Of a stretch of DNA of 16,961 nt, positions 9,301 to 16,249 are shown piece by piece. The notes below the pieces were generated by a model. It did not search any database. It saw only the letters and a list, made by a program, of their open reading frames with translations, and had not been told where the DNA came from. Made by a program: the position numbers and the translations under genes. Source of the DNA: Cymbomonas tetramitiformis. Taxonomy: Eukaryota; Chlorophyta; Pyramimonadophyceae; Pyramimonadales; Pyramimonadaceae. The stretch is taken from contig LGRX02015511.1 in the NCBI GenBank assembly GCA_001247695.2, positions 1 to 16,961 on the forward strand, given 5' to 3'. Position 1 is the first letter of the stretch. The number at the start of each line of letters is the position of its first letter.

Positions 9301-9695
9301 GTTTTCCACGAATGCGGCACGGCGACGAGGACTTCACGTCCACGATGTACACCAGGGCAGTAACCAGAATCTCCTACAACGTAGCCTTAGCATCCTCTGA
9401 AGCCGATGCATTTGAATACGGCCGCGTGGAAGCTTACTATCTGATCTGGGACCCGGCCACACATTGCGCTGTGTGCCGTCTAGCCATGGTGACGGCATAC
9501 CCGACTATCAAAAACGCGCGCATGAACAGCCGTGCCGTCTTTGTCTTGAACGAGGATGCCAAACATACCCTGCTGATGCCGGCGTCACGCCTTGAGACCA
9601 AGTGTATCTGCCACCGTCCTCCGGGATTTAAAATCCCCCTCCACGTCATCTACCTTTGGCCAGGAATGAAATCTGCACGATGCTCAAGACCTTAG
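6346..9695 (+). CDS. TNP2/Plavaka-like transposase (EnSpm/CACTA superfamily), three exons
   Basis: Proposed exons are 6346-7223, 7711-8429 and 8593-9695, giving 899 residues, a normal size for this family. The N-terminal region has four 11-residue repeats (residues 18-61). Then comes a Cys-containing stretch (HVCPKYHRTF ... EKCG) where TNP2 proteins carry a zinc-ribbon-like motif, followed by YYFYFPVKRLVRRWMR, matching the family's Y-F-P-L..RL-R motif. Exon 2 has GLVIVVPGPRRHW (family: I-I-P-G-P), then CYCDTVARNVLG with the second catalytic Asp (about residue 363), and LPFMHCMTFGVVK (family: D-P-M-H..F-L-G). Exon 3 has MEDWLNFILIFSP, NMLTLNLRLAVVHL and WVERLLGEA, the last with the catalytic Glu (about residue 646), then a C-terminal FEYGRVEAYYLIW domain. 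The first catalytic Asp (D-G context) is not found, so the enzyme may be defective or an exon may be missing. The 8430-8592 intron is well supported; the 7224-7710 intron is less certain. Confidence 0.8.
6397..6528 (+). repeat. 33-bp in-frame repeat, four units, in the transposase N-terminus
   Basis: Four units of 33 bp encode 11-residue repeats of the type EVTVxAPxPAK (residues 18-61). They vary by substitutions but keep the frame. The Pro/Ala/Val/acidic composition suggests a flexible N-terminal arm and not a folded domain. Confidence 0.8.
7224..7710 (+). other. Proposed intron 1 of the transposase gene
   Basis: The donor GTGAGT follows GACAAACA, and the acceptor is GGGTTAG at 7704-7710. 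The splice is phase 2 and restores the frame exactly, joining KHDK-Q to MEFTGLVIVV. Without it, exon 1 ends at TGA 7225-7227. A stronger-looking acceptor (GTTCGCAG ending at 7699) is out of frame with this donor and would need an extra exon of length 1 modulo 3. The 487-bp interval holds no other convincing coding sequence. Confidence 0.5.
8430..8592 (+). other. Intron 2 of the transposase gene
   Basis: CAG/GTAGGT at the donor and a T-rich TTGGTTTGTTTGCAG at the acceptor are near-consensus. The phase 1 splice joins REYQDVVQYA to GNYTMEDWLNF, which restores continuous similarity to TNP2/Plavaka transposases. Reading through gives an unrelated 20-residue tail and a stop at about 8494. Confidence 0.9.
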
Positions 9696-9950
9696 CAACG
9701 GCAAGCTAGAAACCAGCAGCATGCGTCCTTCCTTCCTCTCTCCTTATTGCTTCTAGTGTGACCTTACTTGCAAAGCCCAGGACGGGGCTGGGACTTGCAA
9801 AGCCACATACTTACCTACCTAGCATATCTGGTAACAGTTATGTAACATACCATGCCTGCTTGCCACGTGCACTAATCTTGCACACGTGTCCGTATCACAG
9901 TGCATCCTGCCTGCCACGTGTCCAACCGTGGTCATACCGTGGCAAATTTA
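9696..9950. other. 3' flank of the transposase, with three CACGTG palindromes
   Basis: No gene is seen. TGTAA at 9841-9845, 146 nt after the stop, could be a polyadenylation signal of the green-algal type. CACGTG occurs at 9864, 9883 and 9915, twice in the context TGCCACGTG. Such short palindromic motifs may be subterminal binding sites of the transposon, but I found no matching terminal inverted repeat. Confidence 0.4.
9841..9845 (+). terminator. Possible TGTAA polyadenylation signal
   Basis: TGTAA is the usual polyadenylation signal in many chlorophyte algae. Here it lies 146 nt downstream of the transposase stop. The pentamer is short and the host lineage is not established, so this is only suggestive. 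Confidence 0.25.
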
Positions 9951-10260
9951 CCGGTCACATGTGGTAATTTTACCATTGGGGGTCAATTTACCGGTCATAT
10001 GTGGTAATTTTACCATTGGGGGTCAATTTACCGGTCGTAGGGGGGTACCATGGTAAATTATATACAGCAATGGTAAACAATAATATATAATTACCGCGCT
10101 ATAAGTAAATGTGGTAAAATCGTGTTAGAATTCTTCCACGTTACCAATAGGAAATTACCCACGGGATTTATATCGCCACTATTAGTGTAATGGTGGTAAA
10201 ACACCAATTTACCACAATTTACCACCGGTTTACCACATTTTACCACCATTTTACCACGTT
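9951..10260. repeat. TTTACC/GGTAAA-rich subterminal repeat region with 40-bp tandem units
   Basis: A 40-bp unit beginning CCGGTCACATGTGGTAATTT starts at 9951, repeats at 9991, and begins a third, diverged copy at 10031. In all, at least a dozen TTTACC or GGTAAA hexamers occur between 9946 and 10260: mostly TTTACC on the left, GGTAAA in the middle (10050-10200), and TTTACC again at 10206-10256. The region is distinctly AT-richer than the DNA to its left. Clusters of short motifs like this are typical transposase-binding subterminal regions of hAT elements. It abuts the truncated transposase core, so I assign it to that element. Confidence 0.75.
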
Positions 10261-11864
10261 TATTTCTCAGTGTGAACATGAGCGGGACAAGGTGACGTCT
10301 CGAACTCAGCGAGGCCCTTTTGAACGTTGCTCGCACCGTCAGCCACTGCTTTGTGGAGACAGTGACGGACAGTATCGACGATCTCAAAACAGTCAGCATC
10401 GGAAGTTGCCTCTCGAAATTCGCCAACACCGAGGTGGGCAAGTGCCCTCTTTGTCGCAAGCTCAATCTCAGTGCCAGTGTGCGCAACCTCACCAAACGGG
10501 ACAGCTCGAACGAGAAGCTCAGAAATGGCAGTGCCGCCAGCAGCCCAAAAATAGAGAAGGATCCCCAACAGAGCTATACCGTTCTCGGACCATATGTCAA
10601 TGGCTGCGAGCATCCCGCCCCATAAAGTACCCGTCAGTTAAGAATAAAAGGAATATCACGCACTCCAAGACAGGTCACAGCTCAAGTATTCGCACAGTCA
10701 TGGGAAATAACACGCACCTGATGAAGGAAGTACACGATCCTTCTTCAAAACAACAACCTTCTGTCGATCGTGAACGAGGGCCTTCCCAGAAATCACACAG
10801 AGCTGGCGGACGACGTTATGCTTGGACGGCATGGAGTAGGCACCCTCGGAGGCGAACATCAAGACGTCAGAGAGCTCGGTGTCACGCTCGGGCAAACTCA
10901 AAGGCCTCGCGCGTTTGCACAACCAATTCACCACCTTTCGGGTCAGAGTGTCACGTTTCCCAGGGGGCCAGACGGCAGAGTTCTTCGAAATCACAGACTG
11001 GACGCGGGCGGCAGCCTCCTGGGACGGCTCATCTGCAAAGTTGGCCTCAAACTCCTCGGCCTCCAATTCGGCGAGATGGGCCTTGTGGAGATACGAAAGG
11101 TGCTGGCGGGCGTTGGTGGTGTTGGTGGAGGAGGCCAACCGCGCACCGCACTTTTCGATGGCACAAAGAAGTCCGATGGGCTTATCAGTGGTGGGGCAGA
11201 TGATTTCGTTGAACAACGACCAGACCTGCGATCAAAACAAACGCAGTCAGTCAGTGAACAAAGGTCACGCAGTGAACAAATGCAGTCAGTCAGTGAGGCA
11301 CTATATGAAAATAGAACATCATACAATGGGGGCAATGCAAACTCGTACCTTCGCGGTACGACGACCTCGCATGGCAGGACGAAGGATCTCTTCACCATGT
11401 TCAGCTTCCTCATCTGAAACATCTTCTTGGGTGGCAGGGGTAGTATTCTCTCCACTTTGGATGCTGAGGACACCGGCGCTACTGCCAGCCGCTACAACGA
11501 CAGGGGTGTGATCGTTGACGGGTGTTTTGCGTTTACGCTTCCCAAGCTTCAATGGCTCAAGTAGTGACTTCTCTCTACGGAAGTTGGCGATATCGTCCTC
11601 CAGACCGGCCAGGTTCTCGATCGGCTCCCACGTGTCGTGAGCCTGACTGTAGCCTTTCCAGCGAATGAGCCATTCTTTCACTGTACGATCGCCTGATTTG
11701 GTCAATCGCTCGGCTAAAATACACTCGACAAGGTAAATGTTGTCAGCGTTATCACGATGATCGAACTCGTGATTGGGCGTGCGTTTGATCGGTCCCTTGC
11801 CAATGGGGGGGAGCCTGCTGTCATTGGTCGAAGACTTACTTTTCTTGGATGCACGCTTACCCAT
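10260..11864 (-). CDS. Chromodomain-BED finger-hAT transposase fusion, C-terminally truncated
   Basis: Exons on the minus strand are 11864-11349, 11225-10718 and 10603-10260, giving 455 residues. Residues about 44-96 are a chromodomain (YLVECIL ... LIRWKGYSQAHDTWEP) with the aromatic residues Y44, W69 and Y72 expected for a methyl-lysine cage. A basic KLGKRKRK follows. Exon 2 opens with VWSLFNE and a BED-type zinc finger (cysteines at 193 and 198; histidines at 214 and 219 or 222). Exon 3 opens with AIDIWSENGIALLGILLYF, the hAT motif with the first catalytic Asp (344), and reaches VADGASNVQKGL with the second (430). The frame ends soon after in CPAHVHTEK, where hAT proteins read C-x-A-H. Everything beyond, including the hATC domain, is lost, so it should not be catalytically active. 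The start is the ATG at 11864, about 55 bp downstream of a TATA box. Splice sites are all GT..AG and frame-restoring. Confidence 0.8.
10604..10717 (-). other. Intron 2 of the chromodomain-hAT gene
   Basis: On the minus strand it begins GTGCGTGTTATT and ends GGATGCTCGCAG (114 bp, phase 1). It contains CTTAACTGAC, a good branch site, about 35 nt before the acceptor. The splice joins DRVLPSS to AIDIWSENG and restores the hAT catalytic motif. Confidence 0.88.
11226..11348 (-). other. Intron 1 of the chromodomain-hAT gene
   Basis: On the minus strand it begins GTACGAGTTTG and ends TTTTGATCGCAG (123 bp, phase 0). It joins GRRTAK to VWSLFNE at the start of the BED finger. Inside it, a 15-mer (GCAGTCAGTCAGTGA on the plus strand) occurs at 11243 and 11282, a short internal direct repeat. 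Confidence 0.85.
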
Positions 11865-11916
11865 GATGATGATAGAGTTCTGAACTTCTGATGAGTGGTT
11901 GAACTGGGAATAGCTG

Positions 11917-11924
11917 CTATATAG
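11917..11924 (-). promoter_or_regulatory. TATA box of the chromodomain-hAT gene
   Basis: The palindrome CTATATAG lies about 55 bp upstream of the chosen ATG, leaving room for initiation 25-30 bp downstream and a short leader of about 25 nt. No ATG on the minus strand separates it from the start codon region other than the ATG used. Confidence 0.55.
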
Positions 11925-12060
11925 GGTGCTGGACGAGCTGTTGGAACAGCTGAGAATTTTAAATTTCAAAATTTCAAGTGAGACACATGGACGTGGCTCT
12001 CCAGGGACAAGTACCGAGGGCCAGTCGCAATTCGACCAAAATATCAAACCGAAATATCAG

Positions 12061-12460
12061 ACCATACCGCCAATTAGGTTATGACAGAACCGGTTTTCGG
12101 TGACTTTCATGACGGCGCAAACCGATTTTCGTGTATATGCGATTCTAAGGCGATTTCCTGAAAAGCGATTCGATTGGTGTATATTACCCACCATAACCGA
12201 TTTGATTCATGTACCCAGTAATCGCGCAACCTATGTGATTAGTAATTAGTCCAGGGTGGGAACCGATTCGATTATAATTTGTCGTAATCGCCGAACTTAT
12301 TTGATTTGTGATTAGTCCTGAGCGCAAACCTATTCGATTTATAATTTGCCATACTCGCAAACCTATTCGATTCCTAATTTGTCATAATCGCAAATCGATT
12401 CGATAGTTGTATACAATGTTAAATCGATTTATCATAATTCCTCGACTAATCGATTCCCAG
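12061..12460. repeat. CGATT-rich repeats, including three 33-bp tandem units
   Basis: The motif CGCAAACC/CGCAAATC starts at 12323, 12356 and 12389, giving a 33-bp period with units like CGCAAACCTATTCGATT. Further left, looser copies of AACCGATT and CGATTCGATT recur from about 12118. The DNA is AT-rich and holds no gene. It resembles a transposon subterminal region and may be the 5' end of the hAT element, or the boundary of the recombinase element to its right. Confidence 0.7.
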
Positions 12461-13363
12461 CCTTGGGGAAGATGTAGTTGCCCAGTCAGGCAAGCCGCAA
12501 GTTCGGTGAATTCCCTTATCGGCAGACTCTCTAGTGCCTTCCAGGATTTCGGAAGGGGCGGGTCGGACAACCCGTGCACAGGTAGGGTGGTTAAGGTCTA
12601 TGAAACGATGACCAGGAATGAACAGTTGCAAGCAAGAATCACCCCAAATCAGGCAACACCACTTTTCAGTTGTACGATCGACAAGCTAGTGATTCACATG
12701 AACGCAGAGGCAGCTGGTTTTGCCTCGACACAAGATTGGATACTTTTGTTCATCACTCTTAGATGTAAGGCAATGATCCTGATGGACTTATACGCTCTGA
12801 AGAGACCGGCGGAGCTGGGCGCCACAAGGGTGGAAGGGATCATAAGATTTCCCGATAACTCCGGTTTTCTCTTCAACTACCAGTGGGGGAAGACACTCCG
12901 TTCGGGCGATGAACACGTTTTCGGAATCAAAAGACTCCCTGATAAATCTAAATGCCCCATCTCAGCGTTGGAGGACTACCTCCAAGTGATGAAAAATTTG
13001 GGTCTGAACCTTGCACAAGGATTCTTGTTCAGACCAGTCAGGTCTGGCAAAGTGGAAAATAGTCCGATTTCCAGGAAGCAGATGAATTCAGACCTCAAAT
13101 ACTGGTTGCAAAAAGCGGGGCTGTTCAATGGGGAAACATTCTTCAGCATTCGGACAGCGGGAGCAATTGAACTTTTCCTTGAAGGAGCCGACCTGCAGCA
13201 GGTTATGGGACAGGCGTATTGGAAAACAGAGAGGATTGCTAGACATTATATGAAAGTGTGGCAAGTCTTGGGAATGTCATCCTCAAGGCAGGTAGAGAAA
13301 GTCTCGACGAAAGAATACATGGAGCTGAATGCGGCACAATCATTCGTGCGGGTATTTGTATGA
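12416..13363 (+). CDS. Tyrosine recombinase (DIRS/Crypton-like), N-terminally truncated and with an altered active site
   Basis: From ATG 12416 the frame encodes 315 residues. The first roughly 15 residues come from the CGATT repeat DNA and are not native; homology seems to start at SCPVRQAASSVNSLIGRL, part of the core-binding domain. The catalytic domain shows R130 in YALKRPAELGATR, a CPISALEDYL segment, R246 in FFSIRTAGAIELFL, W269 in MGQAYWKTERIARHYMK and the nucleophile Y278. These match the recombinases of DIRS/Ngaro-like and Crypton-like elements in many eukaryotes. The conserved His of the H-x-x-R motif is Phe here (residue 243), so activity is doubtful. In life the enzyme would integrate circular element DNA without target duplication. 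No introns or frameshifts interrupt the frame. The start codon given is only the first ATG, not a supported biological start. Confidence 0.75.
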   Translation: MLNRFIIIPRLIDSQPWGRCSCPVRQAASSVNSLIGRLSSAFQDFGRGGSDNPCTGRVVKVYETMTRNEQLQARITPNQATPLFSCTIDKLVIHMNAEAAGFASTQDWILLFITLRCKAMILMDLYALKRPAELGATRVEGIIRFPDNSGFLFNYQWGKTLRSGDEHVFGIKRLPDKSKCPISALEDYLQVMKNLGLNLAQGFLFRPVRSGKVENSPISRKQMNSDLKYWLQKAGLFNGETFFSIRTAGAIELFLEGADLQQVMGQAYWKTERIARHYMKVWQVLGMSSSRQVEKVSTKEYMELNAAQSFVRVFV

Positions 13364-13455
13364 GTAATTTGATTATTAATTTCTGTTGGCTCGAGTTTGA
13401 GAGTTGGGGTGAAAAGGCGTCAAGAGGCGGGGGTTGTGAGTGTTGGCGGAGAGGC

Positions 13456-13596
13456 GACGCTGGAGTGGTGCCTTGTTGCTTCGCCTTACTTTCCGCTCTT
13501 TTTCTCGCCATTCCTACCCAACGGGAGCGGATCGGACAAGGTGACTGGGCGGTCATCCGATTTACGGGGAATCCGCAGGATCAACAGTATCACTGT
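13456..13596 (+). repeat. Direct repeat copy 1 (candidate B1)
   Basis: 141 bp starting GACGCTGGAGTG and ending CAACAGTATCACTGT. It matches 13886-14026 at an offset of 430 bp with two differences (13468 and 13476). Similarity stops abruptly at both sides, as expected for a defined terminal repeat and not a diffuse duplication. Confidence 0.95.
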
Positions 13597-13885
13597 TGAT
13601 CGCCGACTTTCCTTCCGTCATCAGTGATGACCGTCATTCAGGAGACGGATCGTCCGATCTCACTCCTCGGATCGCGGAAATGAAGAATCGCGAAGTGGCG
13701 GTTCACCTCCAGCTTCGTAGTCCAAGTGTCGCAGAGTGTCGCTCTTAAGTCGGAAATTGGTGAAAATACTTCACTTTTCCTACCTGCTGACGATTGCTGC
13801 GTCTTTCTTCTTCGTTTCCTAACGCAATTTTTCTTCCCTGCCCGCCCACCCTTAAAAATGGGTTCTCCAACTCAGGCTCCGATCT
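13597..13885 (+). other. Segment between the direct repeats (candidate A2)
   Basis: 289 bp of unique sequence with no gene. It opens with an inverted repeat at 13617-13631 and holds pyrimidine-rich tracts (TTTCTTCTTCGTTTCC) in its right half. If the element is Ngaro-type, this should be a copy of the lost 5' A1 repeat. Confidence 0.45.
13617..13631. repeat. Perfect inverted repeat, 7-bp arms
   Basis: GTCATCA-G-TGATGAC, one central base, 21 bp after the end of direct repeat copy 1. It could be a recombinase core site or chance; a perfect 7-bp arm pair with a 1-nt centre is only mildly unusual. Confidence 0.5.
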
Positions 13886-14026
13886 GACGCTGGAGTGCTG
13901 CCTTGCTGCTTCGCCTTACTTTCCGCTCTTTTTCTCGCCATTCCTACCCAACGGGAGCGGATCGGACAAGGTGACTGGGCGGTCATCCGATTTACGGGGA
14001 ATCCGCAGGATCAACAGTATCACTGT
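13886..14026 (+). repeat. Direct repeat copy 2 (candidate B2)
   Basis: The second copy of the 141-bp repeat, 139 of 141 positions identical to 13456-13596. It would mark the 3' end of the DIRS-like element; the DNA beyond it is unrelated to that after copy 1. Confidence 0.95.
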
Positions 14027-15566
14027 CGATGTCGATGTCGTCGTATGCGATCTCGCGTCGGTCCCTGCGACAGCCTAATTCTAAGAAAGTAAACCCTAAT
14101 TTGTACCGAGATGCATCACCAGATGGGCTTCGTGAACGAAGTGATGTTGTCCCTTCACTTCCTTCACAGCGGTGTCCCTTAAATAAATATGCAATGAATC
14201 TTATCGAACGACACCAGGTTCTTAATTCGTTTTACCGTTCATTGTTCATGTTGCAAGTTTGCAGTAACGCGTGACGCTGTCTTCCGTGAACATCAGTTCT
14301 GCTTCAGGAATGTGCAAACGGTTGCTGGGGTTGTCTTGCAGGTCCCGTTCCTCTTCCTCTTTTGGATACCCGTGATCGCAATATCGAATATCGTGTTCGT
14401 ACCTCCAGGTTTTAAAACTGTTTCCCTTTATCTTATGCTTATGCGAGCCTCGGATGTTTATGTCGTGTTTCCGATAGGTGCCTCAACGACGAAGAAACAG
14501 CGAACACGCGGGAAAGCATTTTTCACTTTTCAAAGTCAACAGACGGTGTCGCAGTCTCCAAATATCTCCTTGTTACGCGCAAAATATATCATTTGAAGCA
14601 ATCACTGAAACAGCAACGAGAATCGGCTTGCTTTCAAACTGCTTTACAACCTGCGTAGTTGCGATAAGTCATGCGGTGACCTGTCCTATCACGCCCCACG
14701 ACCACTTCTCCCACTTTCGCACATAGTAAAAAAAGTGAATACTCCATGGTCAATATTCATCTCTGAAGACTTAAGCAACTTGTCCCAGTAAGATTAACCG
14801 TGCCTGGTTCGTTCGCCGTGTATGCCCTTAGCAACAGCGTGCATTTCACTATGCGACGTGGGTGTTCAATCCGCTTTGCCACGAATGGTTGCGGATGCAT
14901 TTGGTATCAAAGGCTAAGCTGCAGTACGACTGCGGTGTTTGAACAGGCTTCAATTTGACGAAATGCGCTTCGGCGTCTTACAAAGTATTTTCGGTGCGTC
15001 GACCGTATCGCTGCAGCTTACCACTGAGGGTTGCTGGAATCTTTCGGAATACGCTGTATCTTCTTGGTGATAGGTTCACTTTTACGGCAGAACTGGAGAT
15101 CAATATTGGACTAAATGCTTGCGTGCATTTGCAAAAGGGTATCCACTTGAATCATCAGTATGATGGCAGGCGTTCATGATGCGCCAAGAGTGTTCAAGAG
15201 ATGTCGCTTCGGGAGACGCAGGTCTCTATTCGAACATGGTTTTCGTTTTTGAAGGTCCAGCTGTCGGCCCTCTCAGCACAGCTTCCTCTAGAGAAGCCCG
15301 AATCAGGTTCGCCCGAAGCAGAGATACCCTCCTGAAATCTCACTCGTCCTACATTCGTACGGTGACAGAGTGCTTCAGCCAAAAGTTGTGTCGAGTATTT
15401 TGCGAGTGGTATGTTCCTGTGTGTTTGCTTTTTCTGCTGTCGCCTTCATCAAAACGCAAATATTTAATGCCCTGGTTTCCAAGCTGACCCCTGAAACCTC
15501 CCAAGCTTATCATCAAGTTAGGGTGGGTCGTGTACTTCGAGGCATTCAGCTCTTGGCTGGTGCATC
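14027..15566. other. No recognisable gene
   Basis: About 1.5 kb of intermediate GC content. The longest frames are about 100 codons, overlap others, and resemble no known protein. A short GATGTC tandem (GTCGATGTCGATGTCGTCG) sits at the left edge, and an AATAAA occurs near 14182. It may be host intergenic DNA or decayed transposon sequence. I see no tRNA, rRNA or clear promoter here. Confidence 0.5.
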
Positions 15567-15802
15567 GAGGCGGCCGTGCGGGTTAGCTGCTTCGAGGTGG
15601 CGGTGCGGGTGGACTGATTCGAGGTGGCGGTGCGGGTGGACTGATTCGAGGTGGCGGTGCCGGTGGACTGATTGAGGTGGGGTGCCAGGACTGATTCGGT
15701 GGGGTTGCGGGTGGACTGCATTGAGGTGGCGGTGCGGGTGGACTGATTCGAGGTGGCGATGCGGGTGGACTGATTCGAGGTGACGGTGCGGATGGACTGC
15801 AG
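15567..15802 (+). repeat. 27-bp minisatellite, about eight to nine units
   Basis: Units begin GAGGTGGCGGTGCGGGTGGA and end CTGATTC. Starts at 15567, 15594, 15621 and 15648 are spaced exactly 27 bp. The array then has a region of small deletions (15674-15722) and resumes at 15723, 15750 and 15777. The 27-bp period keeps frame, which gives repetitive frames on both strands that I do not regard as genes. Confidence 0.92.
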
Positions 15803-15952
15803 TTTTTTTGGTCGTCCTGGGAAGCTTCATTATTTATTTTGTTGCTTTCCCTCTGTTACTGGTGAGTCTTCATATATTTTTTTTGCAATCCACCCCCAAC
15901 CAAGGCAGCAGTTCGAACGAGTTGTCAACGGGATGTGGATTTTGAAAATACA

Positions 15953-16091
15953 ATGTGGACGATGCAGGCATTGGGCGAGCTCGTGTTATGGGCGCTGCTG
16001 CGGGTTTTCCAGAAGCTCTGGGGCTGGTTGAGGCACGTGGCGCTTCTGCCGCTCTATGCCGCGCGCGTGATGCGAAACAGCAGCCCGCAAG
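15953..16091 (+). CDS. Possible short first exon encoding a hydrophobic amphipathic segment
   Basis: From ATG 15953 the frame encodes about 46 residues rich in Leu, Trp, Val and Arg (QALGELVLWALLRVFQKLWG), resembling a membrane-associated or amphipathic helix. It ends at CAAG/GTGCGT, a good splice donor at 16092. Reading through gives further residues to a stop near 16222. No downstream exon was recognised before the satellite array. No family is recognised, and the call is weak. Confidence 0.2.
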
Positions 16092-16249
16092 GTGCGTGCA
16101 GTGCTATGGTGAAGTTTCGCCTGCTCACGCACTGCCACATGTCATTGGCAGATACTTGTGTTTGTATCCGTAACCTGTTGTGGCAGCGCGCATGTCCTCG
16201 GTCCTCGTTGGTGTCACTATGACCGGGTGTCCATGCGTGGCAATGCTCC

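Larger units (their letters stand above)
1..9860 (+). mobile_element. Putative large EnSpm/Plavaka (TNP2-like) DNA transposon with accessory genes; ends not located
   Basis: All convincing genes from 567 to 9695 lie on the plus strand, are GC-rich and are closely spaced. The last is a TNP2/Plavaka-like transposase. Known EnSpm/CACTA and Plavaka elements often carry a transposase plus one or more accessory proteins, and some large eukaryotic transposons carry cysteine proteases, so I infer that the OTU protease, the repeat-bearing gene and the two-domain DNA-binding-like gene belong to the same element. I could not find terminal inverted repeats or a target-site duplication. The left end probably lies before base 1. 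The right limit is set at the likely 3' end of the transposase transcript, before the TTTACC-rich DNA. The alternative is that only the transposase is mobile and the other genes are neighbours. Confidence 0.5.
9951..12460 (-). mobile_element. Truncated hAT-type DNA transposon with chromodomain, ends not located
   Basis: It is delimited by motif-rich AT-richer DNA on both sides: TTTACC repeats on the left and CGATT-rich 33-bp repeats on the right. Between them lies a three-exon minus-strand gene whose product has a chromodomain, a BED finger and a partial hAT catalytic core. The C-terminal half of the transposase, including the third acidic residue and the hATC dimerisation domain, is absent. 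I could not identify terminal inverted repeats or an 8-bp duplication, so the coordinates are approximate, and the right-hand repeats could belong to another element. Confidence 0.6.
12463..14026 (+). mobile_element. 3' end of a DIRS-like (Ngaro/PAT-type) retrotransposon, 5'-truncated
   Basis: A tyrosine recombinase frame is followed by two 141-bp direct repeats (13456-13596 and 13886-14026) that flank a unique 289-bp segment. Ngaro and PAT elements have exactly this plan at the 3' end: recombinase, then B1-A2-B2. The gag and reverse transcriptase/RNase H genes and the 5' A1 repeat are missing, because the unrelated CGATT-rich DNA starts immediately upstream of the recombinase homology. Alternatives are a Crypton-like element (recombinase only) beside an unrelated duplicated sequence. 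Confidence 0.5.

Noticed and set aside
1..9860. Integrated giant virus or Polinton/polinton-like virus
   Set aside because: No capsid, packaging ATPase, protein-primed polymerase or retroviral-type integrase is visible, and the last gene is a TNP2-type transposase with introns.
10190..11511. Plus-strand frames of 337, 215 and 210 codons opposite the hAT gene
   Set aside because: They are the reverse of the minus-strand exons and introns, which carry recognisable chromodomain, BED and hAT motifs.
13456..14026. Long terminal repeats of an LTR retrotransposon
   Set aside because: The two copies are only 289 bp apart, with no primer-binding site, polypurine tract or TG..CA ends; the split direct repeat layout fits better.
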